A DNA stretch of 64,000 bases, taken from the NCBI RefSeq assembly GCF_001426485.1, contig NZ_LMET01000001.1, forward strand, positions 2,098,505-2,162,504, written 5' to 3'. A model generated the notes under the pieces. The model was not told the DNA's origin, made no database searches, and was given only the letters and a program-made list of their open reading frames with translations. A program made the position numbers and the translations under genes. Below are positions 40,834-49,718 of the stretch, piece after piece (within the stretch, counting starts at the first letter, position 1; each line of letters opens with the position of its first letter). The stretch comes from Aeromicrobium sp. Root472D3 (lineage in GTDB: Bacteria; Actinomycetota; Actinomycetes; Propionibacteriales; Nocardioidaceae).

Positions 40834-42135
40834 TCAGCGCCGCGCGTTGACGACCTCGTCGATCGCGCCGGAGGCTCCGCCGAACTCGTCGGCGACCTCT
40901 CCCTGCACGTCGTCGACGTCCTCGGCGTGGTGCCCGTCCTCGTCGAGCCCGGCGTCCGCCGCGGCCAGGAGGCGGTGGCCGCTCGCGAGCACCACGATCG
41001 CGACGAGCACGGTGCCCGAGGCCAGGGCGAAGGGCACGTGCACGTTGAGGTGCTCGACGAGCTTGCCCGCGGCGAAGGGCGCCAGTCCGCCGCCGATGAA
41101 GCGCACGAAGCCGTAGGCGGCGGAGGCGACGGGACGCTCGACCGGCGAGACGATCATGACGGCCTGGGTCATCAGGGTGTTGTTGATGCCGATGAAGATG
41201 CCGGCCGCGATGACCGCGCCGATCATGAGTGTCTGGTTGGTCGGGCTGATGGCCATGACGCCCAGGTCGACCGCGAAGAGCAGGAGCGAGCCGTACAGCG
41301 ACGCCGCGGTGCCGAAGCGACGCTGCAGCCATGGGGCGCCGAGCACCGAGAAGAACGCGACCAGGATGCCCCAGCAGAAGAACACCCAGCCCAGCGCCGT
41401 GATCGACAGGTCCATCGGGAAGGGGGCGTAGCCGAGCATCGTGAAGAAGCCCCAGTTGTAGAGCAGGGCCGTGATGCTCATGGTCAGCAGCCCGCGGTGG
41501 GTCAGGGCCTTGAGCGGGGCGCTGAGCGCCGTCCGGTGCTCGGGCTTCGGGGTGGCCGGCAGCAGGAGAAACGTCGCGACCAGGGCGATCGCCATGAGGG
41601 CCGCCACGCCGAAGAACGGACCGCGCCAGCTGATGTTGCCCAGCACGCTGCCGACGAGCGGACCCGCCGCGATGCCGAGGCCCAGGGCGGCCTCGTACAG
41701 GATGATCGCGCCGGCGAAGCCGCCGCGCGCGCTCGAGACGATCGCCGCCAGCGACGTCGCGATGAACAGCGCGTTGCCCAGACCCCAGCCGGCGCGGAAC
41801 GCGACGATGCCCGAGATCGTGTCGGTCGACCCGGCGAGCGCCGCGAAGATCACGATGATCAGCAGGCCCGTGAGCAGGGTGCGCTTGGCACCCAGGCGGC
41901 TCGAGACCCAGTTGGTCGCGAGCATCGCGACGGCGGTGACGACCAGGTAGCTCGTGAACAGCAGCGTCACCTGGCTCTCGGTCGCGTCGAGCTGGGTCTT
42001 GAGCGCCGGCAGGATCGGGTCGACGAGCCCGATGCCCATGAACGAGATGACGCAGGCGAACGCCACGGCGTAGACGGCCTTGGGCTGGTTGAACAGGGAG
42101 GTGCTGCCGGTGTGACCGGCGGTCGTGTCAGACAT
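40834..42135 (-). CDS. MFS efflux transporter (12-helix)
   Basis: 433 residues; twelve hydrophobic segments with a DxxxRLGAKR-type loop (NWVSSRLGAKRTLL) after helix 2 and a long acidic C-terminal tail (DEDGHHAEDVDDVQGE). Drug or metabolite export by proton antiport is likely. Its ATG overlaps the end of the MarR gene by 8 nt, so both are one operon and the MarR protein probably controls it. Confidence 0.88.
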   Translation of the reverse strand: MSDTTAGHTGSTSLFNQPKAVYAVAFACVISFMGIGLVDPILPALKTQLDATESQVTLLFTSYLVVTAVAMLATNWVSSRLGAKRTLLTGLLIIVIFAALAGSTDTISGIVAFRAGWGLGNALFIATSLAAIVSSARGGFAGAIILYEAALGLGIAAGPLVGSVLGNISWRGPFFGVAALMAIALVATFLLLPATPKPEHRTALSAPLKALTHRGLLTMSITALLYNWGFFTMLGYAPFPMDLSITALGWVFFCWGILVAFFSVLGAPWLQRRFGTAASLYGSLLLFAVDLGVMAISPTNQTLMIGAVIAAGIFIGINNTLMTQAVMIVSPVERPVASAAYGFVRFIGGGLAPFAAGKLVEHLNVHVPFALASGTVLVAIVVLASGHRLLAAADAGLDEDGHHAEDVDDVQGEVADEFGGASGAIDEVVNARR

Positions 42136-42550
42136 GTGACTCCATGAGGTGGACGAGGGCGGGAGCGGCCGCGGCCAGCAGGGCGCGGTCGTACGACGAC
42201 AGCAGGCCGAGGCGCGCGGAGATCGCGTCCTCGTGACCCTGTCGTCGCGCGGCGAGCTCGTGCGAGCCCGCCGGGGTGATCGTGATGAGCGCGGCGCGCC
42301 CGTCGACGGGATCGGCCTCGCGCGAGACGAGTCCGGCGGCCTCGAGCCGCTGGACGAGGCCGGTCATCGCCGGCTGCGACACCGACTCGTGCGTCGCGAG
42401 CGTCGTGATGCGCTGGGGGCCGCCCCGTTCGAGGACGGACAGCGTCGCGGCGGCCGTACGACTCAGCGAGTCCTGCGGGGCGTCGCGCACCAGCGAGAGC
42501 GCGAACTCGCGGAGCACGGGTGCCAGCTCGGCGAGGTGTGGTTGCAACAT
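42128..42550 (-). CDS. MarR-family repressor
   Basis: 140 residues. Winged-helix region: TAAATLSVLERGGPQRITTLATHESVSQPAMTGLVQRLEAAGLVSREADPVDGRAALITITPAG. It should repress its own operon and release DNA when a phenolic or drug ligand binds. A perfect operator sits across the start codon. It is the first gene, with the MFS pump second. Confidence 0.92.
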   Translation of the reverse strand: MLQPHLAELAPVLREFALSLVRDAPQDSLSRTAAATLSVLERGGPQRITTLATHESVSQPAMTGLVQRLEAAGLVSREADPVDGRAALITITPAGSHELAARRQGHEDAISARLGLLSSYDRALLAAAAPALVHLMESHV

Positions 42551-42563
42551 GCAACCAACTGTA
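42540..42563 (-). promoter_or_regulatory. Operator over the leaderless start of the MarR gene
   Basis: GGTTGCA-ACA-TGCAACC (42540-42556) is a perfect 7-3-7 inverted repeat that covers the ATG at 42550. TACAGT (42563-42558, minus strand) ends 7 nt before that ATG. A repressor bound here would sit on the transcription start. Confidence 0.7.
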
Positions 42564-42597
42564 TCAGGACCTTATGCATCTGTCGGCGTCTCGTGCG

Positions 42598-43833
42598 TCA
42601 CGTCCAGGCGCCGGTGCGCACCCGGAACGACGCCGCTCCGGTGGCGAGCACGACCAGGGCGACCACCGCCGTCGTCCACGGCAGGAGCGCGGCCAGGACG
42701 ACGCACCCGGCCAGGCCGGTGCCCGCGACGACACGCGACACCGGCGACGACGGGATCGTGAGCGCGGCGCAGTTGGCGACCGCGTAGTAGACCAGCACGC
42801 AGAACGACGAGAACGCCACGCTCGTCGCCAGGTCGCCGAGCAGCACGGTGGTGGCGACGACGACCGCGACCGCGATCTCGGCGGCACGGGGGACCCGGTG
42901 CCGCGGGTCGACGGCCGCGAGACGCCGGGGCAGGTGCCCGTCGCGGGCCATCGCCAGCACGGTCCGCGACACGCCGAGCACGAGCGACAGCAGGGCACCG
43001 GCCGCAGCCAGTGCGGCCGCCCCGATCACGACCGGCACGGCGTCGCCGTGTCCCGCGGCCCGCAGGCCCGTGACGAACGGACGGGCGGACGCCGCGAGAC
43101 GATCGGTGCCCAGCGCGTGCAGCAGGGCGACGGTGCAGACGGCGTAGACCGCCACGACCAGCACGACGGCGACCGCGATGGCCAGAGGGATCGTTCGGAC
43201 GGGGTCGCGCACCTCCTCGCCGAGGGTCGCGAGCCGCGCGTAGCCCGCGAAGGCGAAGAACAGCAGCCCGGCCGCCTGCAGCACGCCCCGTGCGTCGGTG
43301 CCGACCTCGGCGGGTCGCGCGACGGCCCCGGGGGCGCCGAGCATCAGGACGACCGACGTCAGCACGACCGCGAGCACCAGGCCGAGGATCGCGATGCCGG
43401 CCACCGCGGACTTCTCGACGCCGCGGAGGTTCACGAGCGTGACGAGCGCGACGACCGCGAGGGCCACGGGGCGCTGGTGCTCGGGCCAGGCGTACGTACC
43501 CACCGCGAGTGCCATCACGGCGCACGACGAGATCTTGCCGATCACGAACGCCCACCCGGCCAGGTGCCCCCAGCCCGGTCCGAGGCGCTCGCGCCCGTAG
43601 ACGTAGGTGCCGCCCGACACGGGGTGCAGCCGCGCCAGCCGTGCCGTGGAGTGCGCGTTGCACCCGGCGACGAGTGCGGCGATCGCCAGGGCGAGCAGGA
43701 CCGCGTCACCCGCGGCCGCGACCGCCGGACCCAGCACGACGAACAGTCCCGAGCCGATCATGGCGCTCGCGCCGACCGCGACCGCCCCGGTCGGACCGAG
43801 GCGACGGTCGAGACGGCCGGGGGAGCCGGTCAT
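42598..43833 (-). CDS. APC-family amino-acid permease
   Basis: 411 residues, about twelve hydrophobic segments. The APC signature is at helix 1 (GASAMIGSGLFVVLGPAV) and helix 6 (GLLFFAFAGYARLATLGEEVRDP). It imports an amino acid or amine with protons; substrate unknown. ATG 43833 lies 2 nt after the exonuclease stop, so the two are co-transcribed. Confidence 0.88.
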   Translation of the reverse strand: MTGSPGRLDRRLGPTGAVAVGASAMIGSGLFVVLGPAVAAAGDAVLLALAIAALVAGCNAHSTARLARLHPVSGGTYVYGRERLGPGWGHLAGWAFVIGKISSCAVMALAVGTYAWPEHQRPVALAVVALVTLVNLRGVEKSAVAGIAILGLVLAVVLTSVVLMLGAPGAVARPAEVGTDARGVLQAAGLLFFAFAGYARLATLGEEVRDPVRTIPLAIAVAVVLVVAVYAVCTVALLHALGTDRLAASARPFVTGLRAAGHGDAVPVVIGAAALAAAGALLSLVLGVSRTVLAMARDGHLPRRLAAVDPRHRVPRAAEIAVAVVVATTVLLGDLATSVAFSSFCVLVYYAVANCAALTIPSSPVSRVVAGTGLAGCVVLAALLPWTTAVVALVVLATGAASFRVRTGAWT

Positions 43834-43835
43834 CG

Positions 43836-44651
43836 TCAGAGGTCGTAGTCGACCACGAGCGGCGCGTGGTCGGACCAGCGCTCGGCCCAGCTCTCGGCCC
43901 GGTCGACCGTGGCCGACGTGGCCGTCGCGGCCAGCTCGGGCGTCGCGATCTGGTAGTCGATGCGCCACCCGGTGTCGGTGTCAAAGGCCTGGCCGCGCAT
44001 CGACCACCACGTGTAGGGGCCCGGCACGTCGCCGGCGAGCGTGCGGTGCACGTCGACCCAGCCGAGCTCGCCGAGGAAGCGGTCGAAGTAGGCGCGCTCC
44101 TCGGGCAGGAAGCCGGCCTTCTTCTGGTTGCCCTTCCAGTTCTTGATGTCGAGATGGGTGTGACCGACGTTGAGGTCGCCCGTGACCACCGCGTGGTGGC
44201 CGTCGGCGCGGATCTCGGCCAGCCGCGTCGCCATCTGCTCGAGGAAGCGGTACTTCTCCTCCTGGCGCGGCGTGCCGGCCTCGCCGGAGTGGACGTAGGC
44301 CGACACGGCGGTCAGGGTCGAGCCGTCGGGCAGCGCGATGTCGGACTCGATCCAGCGACCCGCGTCGTCGAAGAACTCGTCGCCGTTGCCGATGCGGTGG
44401 GCGGTCGGTGCGGTGCGACTCAGCACCGCGACCCCCGCGCGTCCCTTGGCGGCGGCCTCGGCGTGCACGACGTGGTAGCCGGAGTCGTCGAGGATGTCGT
44501 GCACGATCGCGTCGGGGGCCCGCACCTCCTGCAGCGTGACGACGTCGGCGCCGCGCTCGGCCAGCCACTCGCTGAGCCCGGACGACTGGCCGCGGGTCTT
44601 GTTGTGGGCGGCACGGATGCCGTTGACGTTGACGGTGGCGATTCTGAGCAC
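43836..44651 (-). CDS. xth: Exodeoxyribonuclease III
   Basis: 271 residues, complete endonuclease/exonuclease/phosphatase fold: ATVNVNGIRAA, TLQEVRA, YHVVHAEAAAKGRAGVAVLSR, VTGDLNVGHTHLD and WSDHAPLVVDYD supply the metal and catalytic Glu, Asp, Asn and His. It acts on abasic sites and 3' ends in base-excision repair. GTG 44651 was chosen because TAGGGT ends 7 nt upstream; GTG 44660 lies inside that hexamer's spacer. Confidence 0.93.
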   Translation of the reverse strand: MLRIATVNVNGIRAAHNKTRGQSSGLSEWLAERGADVVTLQEVRAPDAIVHDILDDSGYHVVHAEAAAKGRAGVAVLSRTAPTAHRIGNGDEFFDDAGRWIESDIALPDGSTLTAVSAYVHSGEAGTPRQEEKYRFLEQMATRLAEIRADGHHAVVTGDLNVGHTHLDIKNWKGNQKKAGFLPEERAYFDRFLGELGWVDVHRTLAGDVPGPYTWWSMRGQAFDTDTGWRIDYQIATPELAATATSATVDRAESWAERWSDHAPLVVDYDL

Positions 44652-44658
44652 GTGCCTC

Positions 44659-44664
44659 ACCCTA
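44659..44664 (-). promoter_or_regulatory. Leaderless -10 hexamer
   Basis: TAGGGT on the minus strand ends 7 nt before GTG 44651. Confidence 0.55.
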
Positions 44665-44681
44665 ACCGGGCGCGCCGACGC

Positions 44682-45077
44682 TCACGCGGTGGCGGCCACC
44701 AGCGCGGTCGCGACCGCGAGCAGCGCGGGGACGCCCTGGATCGAGGCGGCACGCAGGTTCGACAGGCCGGTCGAGAGCAGCACCAGGGCGGCCGCGAGCA
44801 TGCTGCCGCACGCGAACACGACCAGCGTCCAGCCGATCGGGTCGTGCGTGTCGGAGACGGCCACGACGACGATGCCGACGAACGTGCCGACCGCCAGGAA
44901 GAGGTTGTAGAAGCCCTGGTTGTAGGCCAGCGGTGCCGTGGTGTCGGCATCGGCCTGCGACGCGACGCCGAACGTCCGCCACGTGCTGGGCTCGCGCCAG
45001 CGCAGCGACTCCAGCGTGAAGATGAAGACGTGCAGGAGGCCGGCGGCTGCGGCCAGGACGAGGGCGATCACGGTCAT
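44682..45077 (-). CDS. DUF1304 membrane protein
   Basis: 131 residues, four hydrophobic segments. The family signature is visible: LLHVFIFTLESLRW followed by NQGFYNLFLAVG. Function unknown. TAGGCT ends 6 nt before the ATG. Confidence 0.88.
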   Translation of the reverse strand: MTVIALVLAAAAGLLHVFIFTLESLRWREPSTWRTFGVASQADADTTAPLAYNQGFYNLFLAVGTFVGIVVVAVSDTHDPIGWTLVVFACGSMLAAALVLLSTGLSNLRAASIQGVPALLAVATALVAATA

Positions 45078-45083
45078 GCGGGG

Positions 45084-45089
45084 AGCCTA
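45084..45089 (-). promoter_or_regulatory. Leaderless -10 hexamer
   Basis: TAGGCT on the minus strand ends 6 nt before ATG 45077. Confidence 0.55.
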
Positions 45090-45158
45090 GCGGGGTACAG
45101 GCCGTCTTCTACCACACCGTGCGGGGTGCGAAAGCCGCGCCAACACGGGGCGAAACGA

Positions 45159-45188
45159 TTGTTCTGGAGCGCTCGCGACCACTAGGTT
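45159..45188 (+). promoter_or_regulatory. Housekeeping-type promoter
   Basis: TTGTTC (45159-45164) and TAGGTT (45183-45188) are 18 nt apart. The leader of about 30 nt carries a GGGAGAA ribosome site, in contrast to the leaderless genes around it. Confidence 0.55.
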
Positions 45189-45223
45189 CGAGTCGTTCAC
45201 ACTCATCGTTGGGAGAAAACGAC

Positions 45224-45736
45224 ATGGCCACCGACTTCAAGTCAATCGGCAAGTACGACCAGGGTGCGCTGATCTCTGGTGGGCTCGCCCTCATCCTGTC
45301 CTTCATCAGCAGCTACGTCACGGTGTCGTTCGACGGTCCGGGCAGCGTCAGCATCTCGGACGGCACCAACGCGTGGACGAGCTACGCGACCCTCGGGATC
45401 CTCCTGGTCATCGTGGCCACCGCGATCGTCGCGGTCAAGGCGTTCGCGCGCGAGAACCTGCCCGACGGCGTCCCGTGGAACCTCGCGGCCGCCGCGCTCG
45501 CCGGTGTCGGCACCCTGCTGCTCATCCTGCGCGCCGTCTTCCCCGGTGGCCCTGACATCTCCGGGTACAGCATCGGTCCCGGCTGGTCGGGCTACCTGCT
45601 GTTCCTCGCCGGCATCGCGCTGACGGTCTTCACGGTGCTCTCGTTCCGCGCGTCGGGCGAGAAGCTGCCGCAGGCCAACAAGAACAACAACAACAACGGC
45701 GGCACGACGCCGCCGGCGGCTCCGCCCGCTGCCTGA
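45224..45736 (+). CDS. Four-helix membrane protein of unknown function
   Basis: 170 residues: hydrophobic segments at ~15-35, 53-70, 85-105 and 122-142, and a hydrophilic tail with an Asn run and Pro/Ala end (NKNNNNNGGTTPPAAPPAA). Similar small proteins are common in actinobacteria, but no name is recognised. It has a strong ribosome site and a separate promoter, so it may be well expressed. A bidirectional terminator follows. Confidence 0.75.
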   Translation: MATDFKSIGKYDQGALISGGLALILSFISSYVTVSFDGPGSVSISDGTNAWTSYATLGILLVIVATAIVAVKAFARENLPDGVPWNLAAAALAGVGTLLLILRAVFPGGPDISGYSIGPGWSGYLLFLAGIALTVFTVLSFRASGEKLPQANKNNNNNGGTTPPAAPPAA

Positions 45737-45750
45737 TCGGCACCACCTCG

Positions 45751-45796
45751 GACGTCATCCCCGGCGAGCGCCTCGGCGCTCGCCGGAGATGACGTC
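45751..45796. terminator. Long bidirectional hairpin
   Basis: Outer arms GACGTCAT/ATGACGTC and inner 11-bp GC arms form a 46-nt hairpin with a short internal bulge and CTCG loop, between two converging genes. Confidence 0.85.
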
Positions 45797-45804
45797 CTCG
45801 TGTC

Positions 45805-47055
45805 TCAGGACGTGAAGGGCGGACGGTCGTCGAGCCGCACCGACTGCCGCCCGGCCCAGCGCCAGAGGCGTGCCGTCAGGTCGCGGTCCTCGTCGGTCAC
45901 GAGGTTGCCCATGACCCGCAGGGCGAACGTCATCAGCGTGTGCGAGCGCATGCCGACGGGACCGGCCGTCGGCAGCAGGCGAGGGACGGTGATGAGGCCC
46001 GCCAGGCGCCGGGCGATCGAGAACGCCTCGCCGTAGCGGCTCGTCAGCAGCTGGGGCCACGCCTCGGCCAGGTCGGTGCGCGAGCGCATCAGCTCGGCGG
46101 CCTCGCGACCGGTCTCCATGCCGTAGTCGATGCCCTCGCCGTTCAGCGGGTTGACGCACCCGGCGGCATCGCCGACGACGACCCAGTTGGGCCCGGCGAC
46201 GCCCGAGACGGCACCGCCCATCGGCAGCAGCGCGCTCGTGGGGGCGCGCAGCTCGCTCGTGAGGTCCCACTCCTGGCGGCGCAGCGTCGCGTAGTACTCC
46301 ATCAGCGGACGGATCTGGATCTCGGCCGGACGCTTCGCGGTGGCCAGCGCCCCGACGCCGAGGTTCACCTCGCCGTTGCCGAGCGGGAAGATCCACCCGT
46401 AGCCGGGCAGCAGCTCGCCGCCCTCGCCGCGCAGCTCGAGGTGCGACGAGATCCACGGGTCGTCGCTGCGACCGGACTTCACGTACGACCGACCGGCCAC
46501 GCCGTACGCGGTCTCGCGGTGCCACTCGCGGCCCAGCACGCGGCCGAGCGGTGACCGGACGCCGTCGGCGACGATCAGCCGCTCGCACGTGACGGTGTGC
46601 GGCGTCCGGTCCTTGCCGACGTGGAACACGACGCCCGTCACGCGACCGGCCGGGTCGCGGACCGCGTCGACGGCGCGCGCACCCTCGAAGGCGGTCGCCC
46701 CGGCCTCGGTGGCCACGCGGAAGATGCGGTCGTCCAGCTCGGTGCGGGGCACCGCGGAACCGTGGTCGGGCAGCGAACCGCCGGGCCAGGGCAGCAGCAG
46801 CTCTTGGCCGAAGCCGGCCGCGCGGAGCCCACGGTTGGTGCCGTGGCCCCGCACCCAGTCGCCGAGGCCGAGCAGGTCGAGCTCGGCGATCGCCCGTGGC
46901 GTGAGTCCGTCGCCGCACGTCTTGTCGCGCGGGAAGGTCGCGGCGTCGGCCAGCACGGTGTCGAGGCCGAGGCGGGACGTCCAGGCGGCGGCCGCCGAGC
47001 CGGCGGGTCCGGCACCGACGACCAGGACGTCGGTGTGGACGGGGAGCTGCGTCAT
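45805..47055 (-). CDS. Geranylgeranyl-reductase-family FAD protein
   Basis: 416 residues. FAD motif VVGAGPAGSAAA at the start, DKTCGDGLTPRAI, and the second FAD motif GDAAGCVNPLNGEGIDYGMETG. The family reduces isoprenoid double bonds; in actinobacteria one member (MenJ) saturates the menaquinone tail, a plausible role here. It starts at ATG 47055, 6 nt after GAGAAT. An upstream ATG at 47100 would add 15 unrelated residues. Divergent from the YhhQ gene. Confidence 0.87.
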   Translation of the reverse strand: MTQLPVHTDVLVVGAGPAGSAAAAWTSRLGLDTVLADAATFPRDKTCGDGLTPRAIAELDLLGLGDWVRGHGTNRGLRAAGFGQELLLPWPGGSLPDHGSAVPRTELDDRIFRVATEAGATAFEGARAVDAVRDPAGRVTGVVFHVGKDRTPHTVTCERLIVADGVRSPLGRVLGREWHRETAYGVAGRSYVKSGRSDDPWISSHLELRGEGGELLPGYGWIFPLGNGEVNLGVGALATAKRPAEIQIRPLMEYYATLRRQEWDLTSELRAPTSALLPMGGAVSGVAGPNWVVVGDAAGCVNPLNGEGIDYGMETGREAAELMRSRTDLAEAWPQLLTSRYGEAFSIARRLAGLITVPRLLPTAGPVGMRSHTLMTFALRVMGNLVTDEDRDLTARLWRWAGRQSVRLDDRPPFTS

Positions 47056-47098
47056 GCCCTCATTCTCCCACCGATCGGCCGGTGGGAGGATGTGGGCC

Positions 47099-47824
47099 AT
47101 GAGCTCCCGAACGACCTCGCCGCGCCCCGATGCCGAGATCCACTACGCGTCGCGCGGCTCGTCCTACTTCGACGTGATCCTCGCGGTGTTCTGCGTCGTG
47201 CTGGTCGTGTCGAACATCGTCGCCACGAAGGGGATCGAGTTCGGCTCGTGGGACTGGTCGATCGGGTCGATCCAGGTCTCGCCGGTCATCACCGACGGGG
47301 GCGCGTTCCTGTTCCCGCTCGCCTACATCCTCGGCGACGTGATCTCGGAGGTCTACGGGTTCCGGGCGGCCCGGCGGGCGATCCTGACGGGCTTCGCGAT
47401 GGCGATCCTCGCGGCCGTGACGTTCTACGTCGTCGAGCAGGCGCCCGCCGCGGGCTTCTACGCCAACCAGGCCGCCTACGAGGCGGTGCTGGGCTTCGTG
47501 CCGCAGATCGTGCTGGCCAGCCTGTGCGGCTACGTCGTCGGGCAGCTGCTCAACTCGTTCGTGCTGGTGCAGATGAAGCAGCGCATGGCCGAGCGCGGTC
47601 TGTGGGCCCGCCTGATCGGCTCGACCGGTGTCGGCGAGGCCGCCGACACGCTCATCTTCTGCGCGATCGCGGCCTCGGCCATCGGCATCACGACGGTGGG
47701 CCAGTTCTGGAACTACGCCGTGATCGGCTTCGTCTACAAGGTCGGCGTCGAGGTCGTCGTCAGCCCGCTCACGGTCGGCGTCATCGGCCTGCTCAAGCGG
47801 CGCGAGTCGTCCTACTTCGCGTAG
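47099..47824 (+). CDS. yhhQ: Queuosine-precursor transporter (YhhQ/QPTR family)
   Basis: 241 residues, six hydrophobic segments. Family marks: VVSNIVATKGI, GDVISEVYGFRAARRAIL and TGVGEAADTLIF. YhhQ proteins import preQ0, preQ1 or queuine. The gene ends inside the end of tgt (13-nt overlap), and tgt is the enzyme that uses the imported base. GAGGAT ends 7 nt before the ATG. Confidence 0.9.
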   Translation: MSSRTTSPRPDAEIHYASRGSSYFDVILAVFCVVLVVSNIVATKGIEFGSWDWSIGSIQVSPVITDGGAFLFPLAYILGDVISEVYGFRAARRAILTGFAMAILAAVTFYVVEQAPAAGFYANQAAYEAVLGFVPQIVLASLCGYVVGQLLNSFVLVQMKQRMAERGLWARLIGSTGVGEAADTLIFCAIAASAIGITTVGQFWNYAVIGFVYKVGVEVVVSPLTVGVIGLLKRRESSYFA

Positions 47825-49020
47825 AACCTCGCGAGGAAGTCGGCCTTGAAGTCCGCGAACGTGCCGGCCTCGAGGTGGGCGCGCATGTCGTCGACCAGGC
47901 GCACCGTGAACCGCTCGTTGTGGATCGTGCAGAGCGTCGCGGCGACGTACTCCTTGGTCTTGAACAGGTGGTGCAGGTACGCCTTGGTGTAGTGCGCGCA
48001 CGTGTAGCAGTCGCAGTCGGCGTCGATCGGGCCGAAGTCGCGCCGTGACGCCGCCACCAGCAGGTTGTAGCGACCCGTCATGGCGTACACCCGCGACGAG
48101 CGGGCCACGCGCGACGGCGAGACACAGTCGAACGTGTCGCAGCCGTTCTCGACCGCGGTGAACAGGTCGTCCGGCTCGCTGATGCCGAGCAGGTGGCGTG
48201 GCTTGTCGACCTCGAGCTCCTCGGCGACCCACCGCACGATCGTGCCGAGGTTGTCCTTCTCGATCGCGCCGCCGATGCCGTACCCGTCGAACCCCGCGCC
48301 GTCGACCTCGAGCGAGACGAGCCCGCGGGCGGCCTGGCGCCGCAGGTCCTCGTGCTGGGCGCCCTGCACGACCCCGAACAGCGCCTGGGCCGGCTTGTCG
48401 GCGCGCTCGGCCGACAGGCGGCGGTGCTCGACGAGGCACCGCTGCGCCCACGCCTGGGTGCGCGCCAGCGACTCGACCTGGTAGCCGTACGAGTTCATCA
48501 GGGTCGTCAGCTCGTCGAAGGCGAACAGGATGTCGGCGCCGAGCTGGTGCTGGATCTGCATCGACACCTCGGGGGTGAAGCGGTGCTTCGAGCCGTCGAG
48601 GTGCGACGTGAACGTGACGCCGTCGTCGTCGACGTGCGCGAGCCGGTTCTTGCCCTCGGCGATGACGTCGTCGGCCTCGACGCCCGTCGACGCCATCGAC
48701 AGCGTCTTCTGGAACCCGGCGCCCAGCGACAGCACCTGGAAGCCACCCGAGTCGGTGAACGTCGGCCCGGGCCAGTTCATGAACGCGCCGAGCCCACCGG
48801 CCTCGTCGACGATGTCGGGACCGGGCTGCAGGTACAGGTGGTAGGCGTTCGCGAGCAGGGCCTGGGCGCCGAGCTCGGCCATCTGCTCGGGCAGGACGGC
48901 CTTGACGGTCGCGCGCGTGCCGACCGGGACGAAGGCCGGGGTGCGGATCTGTCCGTGCGGTGTCGAGATCGTGCCGGTGCGTCCGAGGGCGCCGGGCAGC
49001 TCGTGGCCGAGGGTGAACAT
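47812..49020 (-). CDS. tgt: tRNA-guanine transglycosylase
   Basis: 402 residues, complete TIM-barrel enzyme. TFTDSGGFQVLS (active-site D90), the second Asp in DTFDCVSPSR, and the zinc motif CDCYTCAHYT with a following His are present. Tgt swaps guanine for preQ1 or queuine at position 34 of GUN-anticodon tRNAs. The base-binding loop reads GYGIGGAIEKDN rather than the GGLAVGE of preQ1-specific enzymes, so the substrate may differ. No queuosine synthesis gene is near. Confidence 0.95.
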   Translation of the reverse strand: MFTLGHELPGALGRTGTISTPHGQIRTPAFVPVGTRATVKAVLPEQMAELGAQALLANAYHLYLQPGPDIVDEAGGLGAFMNWPGPTFTDSGGFQVLSLGAGFQKTLSMASTGVEADDVIAEGKNRLAHVDDDGVTFTSHLDGSKHRFTPEVSMQIQHQLGADILFAFDELTTLMNSYGYQVESLARTQAWAQRCLVEHRRLSAERADKPAQALFGVVQGAQHEDLRRQAARGLVSLEVDGAGFDGYGIGGAIEKDNLGTIVRWVAEELEVDKPRHLLGISEPDDLFTAVENGCDTFDCVSPSRVARSSRVYAMTGRYNLLVAASRRDFGPIDADCDCYTCAHYTKAYLHHLFKTKEYVAATLCTIHNERFTVRLVDDMRAHLEAGTFADFKADFLARFYAK

Positions 49021-49047
49021 CTGGCCCCCATTAGACCAGAGCGGCGA

Positions 49048-49683
49048 TCAGGGCACGCCGACGAGCCGGACCGCCCCGGCCAGCGAGGCACCGGTCAGCA
49101 CGACGAACACGATGTTCCAGACGGGGGCGGGCAGGAACGTCAGGCGCGCCAGCACGTCGGCGTCGGTCGTCCGGGTGCGCGCCCGTCGGCGGTGCGACCA
49201 CAGGTCGACCGTCGTGCGGGGTGCCGCGATCAGCAGGAACCACGCGAAGGTCAGGGCGGCGAGGTCCTGGACGTCGGCGGGTGCCCGCCAGATCAGCAGC
49301 GCGACGGCGGCGCCCACGACCACGACGACGACCAGCCCGAACCAGTTGCGGATGAAGGCCAGCATCAGCGCCATCGTCGTCAGGCCGGCGTAGAGCGCCC
49401 AGGGGGTGTGCCCGCCCTCGACGAGCACGATCGACAGCAGGCCCAGCACGGCCGGTGCGAGGTAGCCAGCCGCCGCCGTGGCGATCATGCCGGGGCCGCG
49501 CGGCTTGCCGCTCGAGACCGTCAGTCCGGACGTGTCGGTGTGCAGGCGGATGCCGTTGAGCCGTCGTCCCGTCAGCACCGCGACGAGCGCGTGCCCCGCC
49601 TCGTGGACGAGCGTCACGAGATGGCGCGTCACGGACCACGCGGGCGGCAGGACGACGAGCAGCAGTGCTGCCGCCGCCGCCAC
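49048..49683 (-). CDS. M50-family membrane metalloprotease
   Basis: 211 residues from GTG 49683. The zinc motif H27-E-x-x-H31 lies in the first membrane region (LVTLVHEAGHALVAVLTGR), with about five more hydrophobic segments and a basic loop (WSHRRRARTRTTD). M50 proteases cut within membranes, but many small members have unknown targets. The start is uncertain: the stop of the TPR gene is 35 nt upstream, and no ATG fits. Confidence 0.75.
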   Translation of the reverse strand: MAAAAALLLVVLPPAWSVTRHLVTLVHEAGHALVAVLTGRRLNGIRLHTDTSGLTVSSGKPRGPGMIATAAAGYLAPAVLGLLSIVLVEGGHTPWALYAGLTTMALMLAFIRNWFGLVVVVVVGAAVALLIWRAPADVQDLAALTFAWFLLIAAPRTTVDLWSHRRRARTRTTDADVLARLTFLPAPVWNIVFVVLTGASLAGAVRLVGVP

Positions 49684-49718
49684 CCACGTGGGGTCGAACG
49701 ACTCGAGCGCGGGCGGGA

